NCBI RefSeq assembly: GCF_000171815.1
Contig: NZ_ABGR01000011.1
Coordinates: 32,761 to 96,760 of the forward strand
DNA length: 64,000 nt
Source of the DNA: Vibrio sp. AND4
Lineage (GTDB): Bacteria; Pseudomonadota; Gammaproteobacteria; Enterobacterales; Vibrionaceae
Direction: 5' to 3'
Positions 1-7,526 of the stretch are shown here, in pieces. A program made the translations under genes and the position numbers. The notes beneath the pieces are model-generated. The model did no database searches. It saw nothing but the letters and a program-made list of their open reading frames with translations, and was not told the origin of the DNA. Numbering within the stretch: the stretch's first letter is position 1; each line of letters begins with the position of its first letter.

Positions 1-1
1 G

Positions 2-577
2 CTAGTTGCGGGTTTTATCAATCCTGAGCAAGGTGATATTTTGGTTGATGGTGAATCGATTATCCGCAAAGATCCTTACCAACGTCCGTTCTCAATGCTG
101 TTTCAAGAGCATAATCTGTTTGCTCACCTGTCAGTGAGAGACAATATAGGTTTAGGTTTGCATCCGGGGCTAAAGCTCACGGCAGAGCAAAACCTGCTTG
201 TGGAGCGAGCGGCGAAGCAAGTGGGGGTTGCTGAGTATCTCGATCGCCTACCGGAACACCTTTCTGGCGGTCAGCGTCAGCGTGTGGCATTGGCACGTTG
301 TTTTGTTCAACCGCACTCAATCTGGCTACTCGATGAGCCTTTCTCCGCCTTGGATCCAGTACTGCGAGAAGAGATGTTAATACTGGTTAAGCAACTTGCT
401 GCTGAGCGTGATATTACGGTGTTAATGGTGACACACCATTTGAGTGACGCCAAAGCGATTGCGAGTCATTTTGCTTTTGTTGCTGGTGGGCAGGTTGAGG
501 CGGCAGGGACAATCAGTGAACTTAACGTGCAACACAGTAGTGATGTATTGAAGGCCTTTGTCAAAGCAGCAGGATAA
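2..577 (+). CDS. thiQ: Thiamine ABC transporter ATP-binding subunit, 5' end missing
   Basis: This is the ATPase of the ThiBPQ importer, which powers uptake of thiamine and its phosphates across the inner membrane. The frame is open from base 2, so the gene starts before the window and the Walker A part is not visible; 191 residues remain. Seen here are the Q-loop (FQEHNLF), the ABC signature LSGGQRQR, Walker B with LLDEP, the D-loop SALD and the switch histidine in MVTHH. ThiQ is assigned from overall resemblance to the family (LVAGFINPEQGDILVDG, PFSMLFQEHNLFAHL). Other small importer ATPases share these motifs, so the substrate is a family-level inference. A TPP riboswitch, if present, would lie upstream outside the window. 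Confidence 0.88.
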   Translation, partial: LVAGFINPEQGDILVDGESIIRKDPYQRPFSMLFQEHNLFAHLSVRDNIGLGLHPGLKLTAEQNLLVERAAKQVGVAEYLDRLPEHLSGGQRQRVALARCFVQPHSIWLLDEPFSALDPVLREEMLILVKQLAAERDITVLMVTHHLSDAKAIASHFAFVAGGQVEAAGTISELNVQHSSDVLKAFVKAAG

Positions 578-589
578 GTGTTTTAAATT

Positions 590-629
590 AAAAAATAAAA
601 GGTTGATGCCGAGCACCAACCTTTTGGAT
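590..629. terminator. Bidirectional terminator between thiQ and uspA-like gene
   Basis: An AAAAGGTTG / CAACCTTTT stem (597-605 with 617-625) encloses a small inner TGC/GCA stem. It is flanked by A-rich sequence upstream and ends in TTTT, so it can stop transcripts from both converging genes. Confidence 0.7.
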
Positions 630-644
630 ATTTAAATGGGTGCA

Positions 645-1082
645 CTAGCCTTGAGGCTTCACCACCATAACATTGATGGGTGAGTTCTCTACCACTTTAC
701 TGGCCACAGAGCCCAGCACCACTTTGTTGATTTTTGAGCGCTTATGGCTTGGCATAATGATAAGGTCTGCGCCTAAACGTTCTGCGTAATCAAGGATGGT
801 TGTATACGTCTTGCCTTCTGCAACATGGACTTTGTAAATCACTTCATCATCAATGTGTTGGTCAGCAAAGGTTTTGAGTTGTTGCTTCACGTCTTGCTTC
901 ATTTTTGTTGCCGCGTCTTTCGGGAAGTAAGTTGCGACCATTGACATATGAATACCTGGCAACACAGTGAGTAAGTGGACTTCTGCATTGGCCTGCTTAG
1001 CTTGCCAGACCGCGAGTTCGACTGCGCGATCAGAAAAGCCTTGGTCATTTAGATCAACCGGAACAAGAATTTGTTTATACAT
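645..1082 (-). CDS. Universal stress protein (UspA) family, TRAP-operon associated
   Basis: A 145-residue single Usp domain opening MYKQILVPVDLNDQGFSD. The ATG at 1082 is chosen because the family begins exactly at this strand; the frame is open upstream. It is the last gene of a TAXI-TRAP transporter operon, 43 bases after the permease. TRAP operons often carry a Usp protein; TeaD of the Halomonas ectoine transporter is a known example and modulates uptake. The usual nucleotide-binding G-x2-G-x9-GS motif is altered: the segment reads PSHKRSKINKVVLGS, with Pro and Lys where the first two glycines normally stand. Canonical ATP binding is therefore doubtful. A role in regulating the neighbouring transporter is inferred from position only. 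Confidence 0.85.
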   Translation of the reverse strand: MYKQILVPVDLNDQGFSDRAVELAVWQAKQANAEVHLLTVLPGIHMSMVATYFPKDAATKMKQDVKQQLKTFADQHIDDEVIYKVHVAEGKTYTTILDYAERLGADLIIMPSHKRSKINKVVLGSVASKVVENSPINVMVVKPQG

Positions 1083-1098
1083 TCTGTGTCTCTCATCA

Positions 1099-1120
1099 TG
1101 GCCCCATAACCTCGGGGCCA
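1099..1120 (-). other. Intercistronic hairpin, permease to uspA-like gene
   Basis: A TGGCCCC / GGGGCCA stem (1099-1105 with 1114-1120) with an 8-base loop sits in the 43-base gap between the permease stop and the UspA start. It has no U-run, so it looks like a stability or processing element rather than a full terminator. Confidence 0.5.
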
Positions 1121-1125
1121 ATCGG

Positions 1126-3705
1126 TTATGCGCTCAGCTGTTCCTTATGAGCACGGCGTTTTTGGTTCATGGCGAGTACCAGCAAGATCATTAAGCAAGG
1201 CACAAATACCCACTCTTTCATTGGTCTTTCGGCATTTTGAACTACCCACTTAATCTCCCAATCAAAGTCGACTCCTGAGGATTCCGCAGGGCTGCCAAAC
1301 TCAACCATGTCTACGATCATTTTGCCGTCGTTCTCAGTCAACATAAGGCCCATTGAAGAAAGTCGCTCTTCAGCGGTTACTGCTTTATCTTCGAACGGAA
1401 GGCGTACCGTTTTTTCAACGTAGTCACCCTCGAGGTTCTCACCTGCGACACGTAACTCAATCGATTCTCCTACATTCAGCCCTTCAGTGATTTGAGCTAT
1501 CTCAACTCCAGGTGAAAGAAGCTTCGCTGGATAGATCATGTCCCACCAAAATCCAGGGCGGAAGAATGAAAAGGTCAGCACCAATAGCAGCAGCGTTTCC
1601 CACCACTTGTTGCGAGTGAACCACCAACCTTGTGTTGCCGCAGAGAAGATCAGCATCGCAATAATTGACGAGATCACGGTTAACGCTAGATGCCACCATG
1701 AGTCAATGCCCATCAAAAGAAGCTGAGTGTTAAAGACGAACATAAATGGCAGAATTGCGGTTCGAATGTCGTAGGTAAAGCCCTGAATACCAGTACGGAT
1801 TGGATCGGACTTGGCAATCGCAGCAGCGGCAAAGGCAGCCAAACCTACTGGAGGTGTATCATCGGCGAGGATACCGAAATAGAACACAAATAAGTGCACC
1901 GCAATCAGTGGGATGATCAGGCCATGAGCCGCGCCCAAAGTAACGATGACTGGTGCCATTAGCGTTGATACCACGATATAGTTTGCCGTTGTTGGTAGAC
2001 CCATACCCAGAATCAAACTGATCACCGCAGTAAATAGCAACATAAGAATGATGCTACCGCCAGAGATGAACTCGACGAAGTCGGTCATTACAAGGCCTAT
2101 GCCAGTAAGGGTGACCACACCAACAACTGTACCAGCTGCAGCCGTTGCCACGCCGATACCAATCATATTGCGAGCACCAGAGACCAAGCTTTCTGCAAGG
2201 TCAACAAAGCCATCTTTAGTTTGTTTAATCAAGTCACCTTGTTTTGATAGCAATGCGATCAATGGGCGTTGTGTCAGCAAGATAAAGATCATGAACACAG
2301 TTGCCCAAAATGCCGACAGACCCGGTGAGAAGCGCTCGACGGTCAAACACCAAACCAGAACAACGATAGGCAATAGGTAATGCAGACCAGATTTAATTGT
2401 TGGGCCCGGTTCGGGTACTTCGGTGAGTTCCGCATCAATTTCAATCGAAGCATCTTTGACGTGGTTGGCAGAAATCTTCACCAGCCCAACGTAAGCAATC
2501 AGCAAAGCAACCGTTACTATGAGGGTCGCCGCATCGCCGAAGACATCTTTTGTCCAACCTACACCGTAGTAAACCAGTGCACTGATGATACACAAGCCAA
2601 GGATGGTGCCAGTAAAAGATAATAGGCTTTGTAGCATGGTTGGATTATGACGACGAGGGAGGCCAGTCATGCCGGCTTTACACGCCTCAAGGTGAACGAT
2701 GTATATCAGCGCGATGTAAGAAATAAGTGCAGGAAGTAGGGCAGCTTTGATAACTTCAACATACGAGATACCGACATATTCCACCATTAGAAAAGCAGCA
2801 GCACCCATGATAGGTGGCGTTAGCTGGCCGTTGGTCGACGCGGCGACTTCAACCGCACCTGCTTTGGTTCCGGGAAAGCCAACACGTTTCATCAGCGGAA
2901 TGGTGAAGGTACCTGTGGTCACTACGTTTGCTATGGATGATCCTGAGACGAGGCCAGATAAGCCCGAAGCAACCACTGCCGCTTTCGCTGGGCCACCTTT
3001 CATGTGGCCAAGCAGCGAGAAGGCAACTTTAATGAAGTAAGCGCCTGCACCTGCGCGCTCTAGCATGGCACCAAAAAGCACAAACAAAAACACAAACGAA
3101 GTCGATACGCCCAATGCGACACCGAACACACCTTCAGTGGTTAACCATAGGTGTGACATTGCTTTGTTCAAGCTTGCGCCTTTGTGAGCAATTACGTCTG
3201 GCATGTATGGGCCAGCAAAGGTGTAAGTCAGGAATACTGCAGCAACGACCATTAATGGGGGGCCCAGTGCACGACGTGTTGCTTCAAGTAACAGTATCAT
3301 TCCTGTCACTGAGACTAGAATATCGACAGTTGTTGGTGCGCCAGAGCGACCAGCCAGTTCGGTATAGAAAATATAAATGTATGCCGCCGCAAAGCTACCC
3401 GCTAATGCCAGTACCCAGTCTATTAATGGAATATGGTCACGTGGAGAGTTTTTCATTGCAGGGTAAGCAGTGAAGGCGAGGAAAGTGGCAAAAGTTAAAT
3501 GAATTGCTCTCGCTTCAGTATCGTTGAGTACGCCAAAATTAAAAATAAACGGTAGCGGAGACGCGTACCATAATTGAAATAGTGACCAGCACAGTGGTAC
3601 GAACCATAAGATTCGACCTTGTAAACCCATCGGGTTTCGTGCACCTGTGTCTGCCTGAGCCACCATTTCTTGCACATCTTGTGACGGAGTGTTGTTCGTC
3701 GCCAT
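1126..3705 (-). CDS. TRAP transporter permease, fused DctQ-DctM type with C-terminal DUF3394
   Basis: An 859-residue inner-membrane protein that should carry the transport path of a TAXI-type TRAP (Na+-coupled, binding-protein dependent) importer. The start is the ATG at 3705, preceded by AAGGAAAA; an upstream extension in frame has no membrane or family character. The N-terminal third holds the small-subunit helices, followed by the large DctM-like domain with motifs such as SGLSGLVSGSSIANVVTTG and MGLPTTANYIV. After the last transporter helices, roughly residues 680-830 are soluble and resemble DUF3394, with a PDZ-like patch (FGSPAESSGVDFDWEI), then a final helix and a basic tail. It lies downstream of the binding protein and upstream of the UspA-like gene. 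The substrate is not shown by the sequence. Confidence 0.92.
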   Translation of the reverse strand: MATNNTPSQDVQEMVAQADTGARNPMGLQGRILWFVPLCWSLFQLWYASPLPFIFNFGVLNDTEARAIHLTFATFLAFTAYPAMKNSPRDHIPLIDWVLALAGSFAAAYIYIFYTELAGRSGAPTTVDILVSVTGMILLLEATRRALGPPLMVVAAVFLTYTFAGPYMPDVIAHKGASLNKAMSHLWLTTEGVFGVALGVSTSFVFLFVLFGAMLERAGAGAYFIKVAFSLLGHMKGGPAKAAVVASGLSGLVSGSSIANVVTTGTFTIPLMKRVGFPGTKAGAVEVAASTNGQLTPPIMGAAAFLMVEYVGISYVEVIKAALLPALISYIALIYIVHLEACKAGMTGLPRRHNPTMLQSLLSFTGTILGLCIISALVYYGVGWTKDVFGDAATLIVTVALLIAYVGLVKISANHVKDASIEIDAELTEVPEPGPTIKSGLHYLLPIVVLVWCLTVERFSPGLSAFWATVFMIFILLTQRPLIALLSKQGDLIKQTKDGFVDLAESLVSGARNMIGIGVATAAAGTVVGVVTLTGIGLVMTDFVEFISGGSIILMLLFTAVISLILGMGLPTTANYIVVSTLMAPVIVTLGAAHGLIIPLIAVHLFVFYFGILADDTPPVGLAAFAAAAIAKSDPIRTGIQGFTYDIRTAILPFMFVFNTQLLLMGIDSWWHLALTVISSIIAMLIFSAATQGWWFTRNKWWETLLLLVLTFSFFRPGFWWDMIYPAKLLSPGVEIAQITEGLNVGESIELRVAGENLEGDYVEKTVRLPFEDKAVTAEERLSSMGLMLTENDGKMIVDMVEFGSPAESSGVDFDWEIKWVVQNAERPMKEWVFVPCLMILLVLAMNQKRRAHKEQLSA

Positions 3706-4008
3706 GTACTTTTTCCTTATTATTGATGGTCCTGTCTGTATCGTGTATCGAGAACCCCGCTTCGCTATAACAGTGTAGTGAATAGAGCGAAGTTTGCTTT
3801 CGAGTGAATCGCGACAAATCTGCAACCCATTGATTGTTGGGAGAGGGAAATGTGCGGTTTCTTTTTTAGGTGTGAGCGCGACTTCTGAAAGAAATCGGCA
3901 GATTGCATTTGCAATTTGAACAAAACATGCTGGCAAACGATAGTTACCAGCATACTTAATCAGGCAGAAAACCATCCTTTTCTGCCTGAGCTTGAAGTCA
4001 GTAGTTGC
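3706..4008 (-). other. Intercistronic region with 12-bp hairpin, no gene
   Basis: About 300 bases separate the binding protein from the permease. The main feature is a perfect inverted repeat at 3960-3989 (arms TCAGGCAGAAAA and TTTTCTGCCTGA, six-base loop) only about 20 bases after the binding-protein stop. No U-run follows on the minus strand, so partial termination or 3' protection of the binding-protein mRNA is more likely than a hard stop. The permease ribosome site AAGGAAAA is at the other end. No credible ORF was seen in between. Confidence 0.6.
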
Positions 4009-4977
4009 TTACTTAAGCAGACCTACTTCTTTGTAGTATTTTTCCGCACCTGGGTGAAGAGGGATAGAAAGACCCGCTTGCACCATGTCTTCTTTTTTCA
4101 GGTTTGCAAATGCAGGGTGTAGACGTTTAAATGTATCGAAGTTTTCAAACACGGCTTTAGCTACGTTGTAAGCGACGTCATCTGAAACATCAGAAGTCGT
4201 TACCATTGTCGCCGCAACACCGAAGCTGTTTATGTCTTTATCTGTACCACGATACATGTCAGCAGGCACTGTGCTGAATGCGTAGTAAGGGTTATCTGCA
4301 ACGATCTTGTCGATTTCAGCCCCTGTTGCTGAGACAAGTTTTGCATCACAAGAGGTTGTTGCCTCTTTGATCGAACCGTTCGGGTGACCCACCATGTAGA
4401 TGAATGCGTCGATCTTGTTGTCGCATAGTGCTTGTGAACGCTCAGAGCCTTTTAGCTCAGAGGTCAGTTTGAAGCTGTCCTGTGTCCAGCCCATTGCATC
4501 CATCACTACACCCATTGTCGCACGGTCTCCAGAGCCTGGATTACCGATGTTGACGCGTTTACCTTTAAGATCTTTAACGTTTTCGATACCAGAGTCAGCA
4601 CGTACGATGATATTAAAAGGTTCTGTGTGAAGAGAAAACATCGCTCGTAGCTTTTTGTACGGGCCCTGTTCCGCAAACTTGCTCGTACCGTTATAGCCAT
4701 GGTATTGCCAATCCGATTGCACGATACCAAAGTCTAGCTCGCCAGCACGCATAGTGTTGACGTTGTAAATTGAGCCGCCAGTCGATTCTACTGAACAACG
4801 AATGTCGTGATCTTTACGACCTTTGTTTACCAATTTACAAATCGCACCACCAGTAGGGTAATAAACACCTGTAACAGAGCCAGTACCGATAGTGATAAAC
4901 TCTTGAGCGTTTACTGAGCTTGCGCCCATAACAGCAGCAGCGATAGCGCCTACTTTTAAAAGTTTGTTCAATGCCAT
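4009..4977 (-). CDS. TAXI-family TRAP transporter substrate-binding protein
   Basis: A 322-residue periplasmic protein. A signal peptide (MALNKLLKVGAIAAAVMGAS, cleaved near VNA-QE) is followed by the TAXI hallmark ITIGTGSVTGVYYPTGGAIC and then IVQSDW. TAXI proteins capture a ligand and deliver it to the fused TRAP permease, here the next gene. The position beside argR and mdh matches V. cholerae VC0430, which I recall (not checkable here) as a glutamate-binding TAXI protein; glutamate or a related dicarboxylate is thus a reasonable candidate. The long gap and strong hairpin after the gene suggest it is made in excess over the permease, as is usual for binding proteins. Confidence 0.93.
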   Translation of the reverse strand: MALNKLLKVGAIAAAVMGASSVNAQEFITIGTGSVTGVYYPTGGAICKLVNKGRKDHDIRCSVESTGGSIYNVNTMRAGELDFGIVQSDWQYHGYNGTSKFAEQGPYKKLRAMFSLHTEPFNIIVRADSGIENVKDLKGKRVNIGNPGSGDRATMGVVMDAMGWTQDSFKLTSELKGSERSQALCDNKIDAFIYMVGHPNGSIKEATTSCDAKLVSATGAEIDKIVADNPYYAFSTVPADMYRGTDKDINSFGVAATMVTTSDVSDDVAYNVAKAVFENFDTFKRLHPAFANLKKEDMVQAGLSIPLHPGAEKYYKEVGLLK

Positions 4978-5356
4978 GAATTTCTTTCCTTATATTCATT
5001 ATTAACCCAGAAATAAACGTAAATTATTTCTGGAGTTTCCTATTTGGAAACGGCATCTTTTCCAATCCGATTATTTGAAAAAGCGGGCGAATCATAACAA
5101 AAAATTGGCAGAAAATTATCTGATTGTTAAAATTTACAATCAATTAGCCTACATTAAACGACATGTTCAGGTGGTAAACTTGGGGTTTAAATCTTTTTAT
5201 AACAGATAGTTATGTATAACTTTGAGAAGGGTTTTAAAAGATCAACAGCGTGAGGGTTGTCACAGAGTTTCCGGGCAATAAACAAGCCAGACAATCAAAA
5301 AAATCACATTGTTGTGGGCTATGAAATCCAATTTATTTCATAGCCCGTAACCGCTG
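4978..5356 (-). promoter_or_regulatory. Upstream region of the TAXI-TRAP operon; argR 3' hairpin
   Basis: This non-coding stretch holds the TRAP operon promoter and the end of argR. A palindrome at 5121-5142 (TGATTGT and ACAATCA, eight bases between) looks like an operator. At 5316-5346 a 12-bp stem (GGGCTATGAAAT / ATTTCATAGCCC, seven-base loop) lies just after the argR stop; the following T-run is displaced by some 12 bases, so it is an imperfect terminator for argR. I did not assign -35/-10 boxes with confidence. Confidence 0.5.
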
Positions 5357-5827
5357 CTAGCCAGTGTATTCGAAAAGCTCACAGACAGATTTGAACAACT
5401 GTTGTGTCGAGACAGGCATGGTAGGGGTGATGAAAATGGTGTCATCGCCAGCTACAACACCAAGAATCCCCTCAGATTTACCCAAAGAATCCAGTAGGCG
5501 GGCAATCAATTGAGCTGCTCCCGGGCCAGTGTGAATGACAACTAGCGCAGCGTTGTGATCAATATCTAGGACCAATTCACGCAGGGAACTACTTACCGTA
5601 GGAACCCCTAATTCTGCAGGTAGACAGTAAACCATCTCCATTTTTGCATTGCGTGTACGAACCGCGCCAAACTTTGTCAGCATACGGGATACTTTAGATT
5701 GGTTGATGCTCTCAAAACCTTGTTGCTTCAATGCTTCGACGATCTCGCCTTGTGAGCCGAAGCTCTCTTCTTTTAATAAGGCTTTAAAAGCGCGAACTAA
5801 GCTATCTTGTTTCTCTGAATTGCGCAT
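5357..5827 (-). CDS. argR: Arginine repressor
   Basis: A 156-residue hexameric, arginine-binding DNA-binding protein that represses arginine synthesis genes. The ATG at 5827 gives the same length and N-terminus ([18 protein letters not shown]) as E. coli ArgR. Another in-frame ATG at 5839 lies closer to the purine-rich AAGAAGAGA, so a four-residue longer form is possible. The N-terminal winged helix carries [21 protein letters not shown]; the C-terminal oligomerisation and arginine-binding domain carries [18 protein letters not shown] and [10 protein letters not shown]. It is divergent from mdh, as in many gammaproteobacteria. Confidence 0.97.
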   Translation of the reverse strand: MRNSEKQDSLVRAFKALLKEESFGSQGEIVEALKQQGFESINQSKVSRMLTKFGAVRTRNAKMEMVYCLPAELGVPTVSSSLRELVLDIDHNAALVVIHTGPGAAQLIARLLDSLGKSEGILGVVAGDDTIFITPTMPVSTQQLFKSVCELFEYTG

Positions 5828-6185
5828 AGTCGTTATCATTCTCTTCTTAAGGGGCAGAAATTGTGCATATTTTCGCATAGATATTCATGTAGTAGCAAAA
5901 AAGGTATGGCAATATGTTAGGTACATCACTGTAAATTCCATACAGAATGCCACTCCCTAATGATGCAATTATTTTTCTATTTATTGCACTGAATTTCTTA
6001 TTATTTCAACAGAATAACTACATGATTGAGCCTCTGTCAGTCGTTGCTTAATACTGAGTTGCGTGAGGTCGCAAAGCTGACGTTAATTGATTGTAATCAA
6101 GTTGTGGTTTCGATAATTTTGTCTCACTAGATGCAAAACATCTTCAGAATACGTTTATAAGAGAAACACTCTCAAGGAGAATTAC
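5828..6185. promoter_or_regulatory. argR-mdh divergent regulatory region
   Basis: 358 bases with no gene. An exact FNR-type box lies at 6087-6100, 86 bases before the mdh start. ATTCA- and TGAAT-like half sites occur near the argR start (5863-5887) and at 5990, but none forms a good ARG box pair. A GATAAT hexamer at 6112-6117 could be the mdh -10, with a -35-like TTGATT inside the FNR box at 19-base spacing. The mdh ribosome site is AAGGAG (6174-6179). Confidence 0.55.
6087..6100 (+). promoter_or_regulatory. Perfect FNR-type box upstream of mdh
   Basis: The sequence TTGATTGTAATCAA matches the FNR consensus TTGAT-N4-ATCAA at all ten defined bases. It overlaps the likely -35 region of mdh, a position that usually gives repression; malate dehydrogenase is a gene that commonly responds to oxygen in enteric bacteria. 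Confidence 0.6.
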
Positions 6186-7121
6186 ATGAAAGTAGCCGTT
6201 ATTGGTGCCGCTGGTGGCATTGGTCAAGCTCTGGCCCTTCTACTTAAGAACCGCCTTCCTGCAGGTTCTGATTTAGCCCTATACGATATTGCTCCAGTAA
6301 CTCCTGGTGTGGCAGCTGATCTGAGCCATATCCCAACTCCGGTTTCTATTAAGGGCTACGCTGGCGAAGATCCAACCCCCGCACTCGAGGGTGCGGATGT
6401 GGTACTGATCTCTGCAGGTGTGGCACGTAAACCTGGTATGGATCGTGCGGATCTGTTCAATGTAAATGCTGGCATCGTTAAATCGCTGGCAGAAAAGATC
6501 GCCGTTGTTTGTCCTGCAGCATGTGTAGGTATTATCACTAACCCAGTTAATACAACAGTGCCAATTGCTGCTGAAGTTCTTAAAAAAGCCGGCGTTTACG
6601 ACAAGCGTAAGCTGTTTGGTGTCACAACGCTAGACGTTATCCGCTCAGAAACATTTGTCGCTGAACTAAAAGGTAAAGATCCAAGTGACATTCGCGTTCC
6701 TGTTATCGGCGGTCACTCTGGTGTAACCATTCTTCCTCTGTTATCTCAAGTTGAAGGCGTTGAGTTCACGGCTGAAGAAGTGGAAGCTCTGACTAAGCGT
6801 ATCCAGAACGCAGGGACAGAAGTAGTAGAAGCAAAAGCGGGTGGTGGAAGTGCCACTCTGTCTATGGGGCAGGCGGCATGTCGCTTTGGCCTAGCGCTAG
6901 TTCGTGCTCTTCAAGGTGAAGAAGGTGTGGTTGAGTGTGCTTACGTTGAAGGCGATAGCGAGCATGCACCATACTTCGCGCAACCAGTGAAGCTAGGTAA
7001 AGACGGCGTAGAAGAAGTACTAAGTTATGGCGCACTAAGTGACTATGAGAAGTCTGCCCTTGACGGAATGCTAGAAACACTAAATGGCGATATCAATATT
7101 GGTGTTGAGTTTGCTCAATAA
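6186..7121 (+). CDS. mdh: Malate dehydrogenase (NAD)
   Basis: A 311-residue cytosolic TCA-cycle enzyme interconverting malate and oxaloacetate with NAD. The N-terminal Rossmann motif is GAAGGIGQ (residues 7-14). Substrate arginines lie in the [12 protein letters not shown] segment, and the catalytic histidine is in VIGGHSG. Length and start ([11 protein letters not shown]) match E. coli Mdh, and the ATG follows AAGGAGAATTAC. It is transcribed alone, divergent from argR, and ends at a strong terminator. Confidence 0.98.
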   Translation: MKVAVIGAAGGIGQALALLLKNRLPAGSDLALYDIAPVTPGVAADLSHIPTPVSIKGYAGEDPTPALEGADVVLISAGVARKPGMDRADLFNVNAGIVKSLAEKIAVVCPAACVGIITNPVNTTVPIAAEVLKKAGVYDKRKLFGVTTLDVIRSETFVAELKGKDPSDIRVPVIGGHSGVTILPLLSQVEGVEFTAEEVEALTKRIQNAGTEVVEAKAGGGSATLSMGQAACRFGLALVRALQGEEGVVECAYVEGDSEHAPYFAQPVKLGKDGVEEVLSYGALSDYEKSALDGMLETLNGDINIGVEFAQ

Positions 7122-7156
7122 GCTGCTTTCTTTTTAGAAATCTGCATAAAGAAGAT

Positions 7157-7181
7157 AGCCGATTTTAGGATCGGCTTTTTT
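7157..7181 (+). terminator. mdh terminator
   Basis: A GCCGAT / ATCGGC stem (7158-7163 with 7170-7175, six-base loop) is followed by an uninterrupted T-run. Confidence 0.85.
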
Positions 7182-7243
7182 GATCCTTTCATCATATTGC
7201 GCGTAGTACCTCAGTGTCAGGCTATTTTGCGAAGGAGAAGGTG

Positions 7244-7435
7244 ATGGAAGCGAATCGTGTCCGTAAAGGTATGGTTGTAGAGTGTCAGCAGGGCGTAGGA
7301 ACCATTTTGGTGATAGACCAAGAGGCAGAGACGGTATTGCTGGCCAAACAGGGATCAGAGGAGCAGTTGGCGGTGAGTTTTGATGAGATAGAAGAAAACC
7401 CTCAACTTCATGACAGTTGTGATAAATACTACTAG
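7244..7435 (+). CDS. Small acidic protein of unknown function (63 aa)
   Basis: I do not recognise a named family. The ATG at 7244 is preferred over an upstream GTG at 7214 because GAAGGAG sits seven bases before it. The protein is acidic, without signal peptide or membrane helix. Alternating hydrophobic strands (KGMVVECQQGVGTILVID, ETVLLAKQ, EQLAVSF) suggest a small SH3- or KOW-like beta barrel, with an acidic tail ending CDKYY. It stands alone between the mdh terminator and a bidirectional terminator facing ispB. Good codon structure and a strong ribosome site argue that it is real. Confidence 0.75.
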   Translation: MEANRVRKGMVVECQQGVGTILVIDQEAETVLLAKQGSEEQLAVSFDEIEENPQLHDSCDKYY

Positions 7436-7474
7436 CTTGATGGATCCGCTACACAAGCCCTATTCCCAGATATC

Positions 7475-7502
7475 AAAAAGGAAGAGCGAGCTCTTCCTTT
7501 TT
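7475..7502. terminator. Bidirectional terminator before ispB 3' end
   Basis: A perfect 12-bp stem (AAAAAGGAAGAG with CTCTTCCTTTTT, loop CGAG) has A-run and T-run on its two sides, serving both converging genes. Confidence 0.85.
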
Positions 7503-7526
7503 GCTTTTAGGGCTGACTCTGTAGTT

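Noticed and set aside
3706..3975. N-terminal extension of the TRAP permease
   Set aside because: Ninety extra in-frame residues precede the ATG at 3705, but the good ribosome site is at 3705 and the extension lacks a signal or helix.
5863..5890. ARG-box-like sequences before argR
   Set aside because: Half sites with ATTCA and TGCAT occur, but the two best candidates overlap by several bases rather than lying about 21 bases centre to centre. Not called as ArgR operators.
5929..5945. LexA-like CTGT...ACAG near argR
   Set aside because: The half sites are nine bases apart, not the eight needed for a SOS box, and the centre is not the usual alternating AT.
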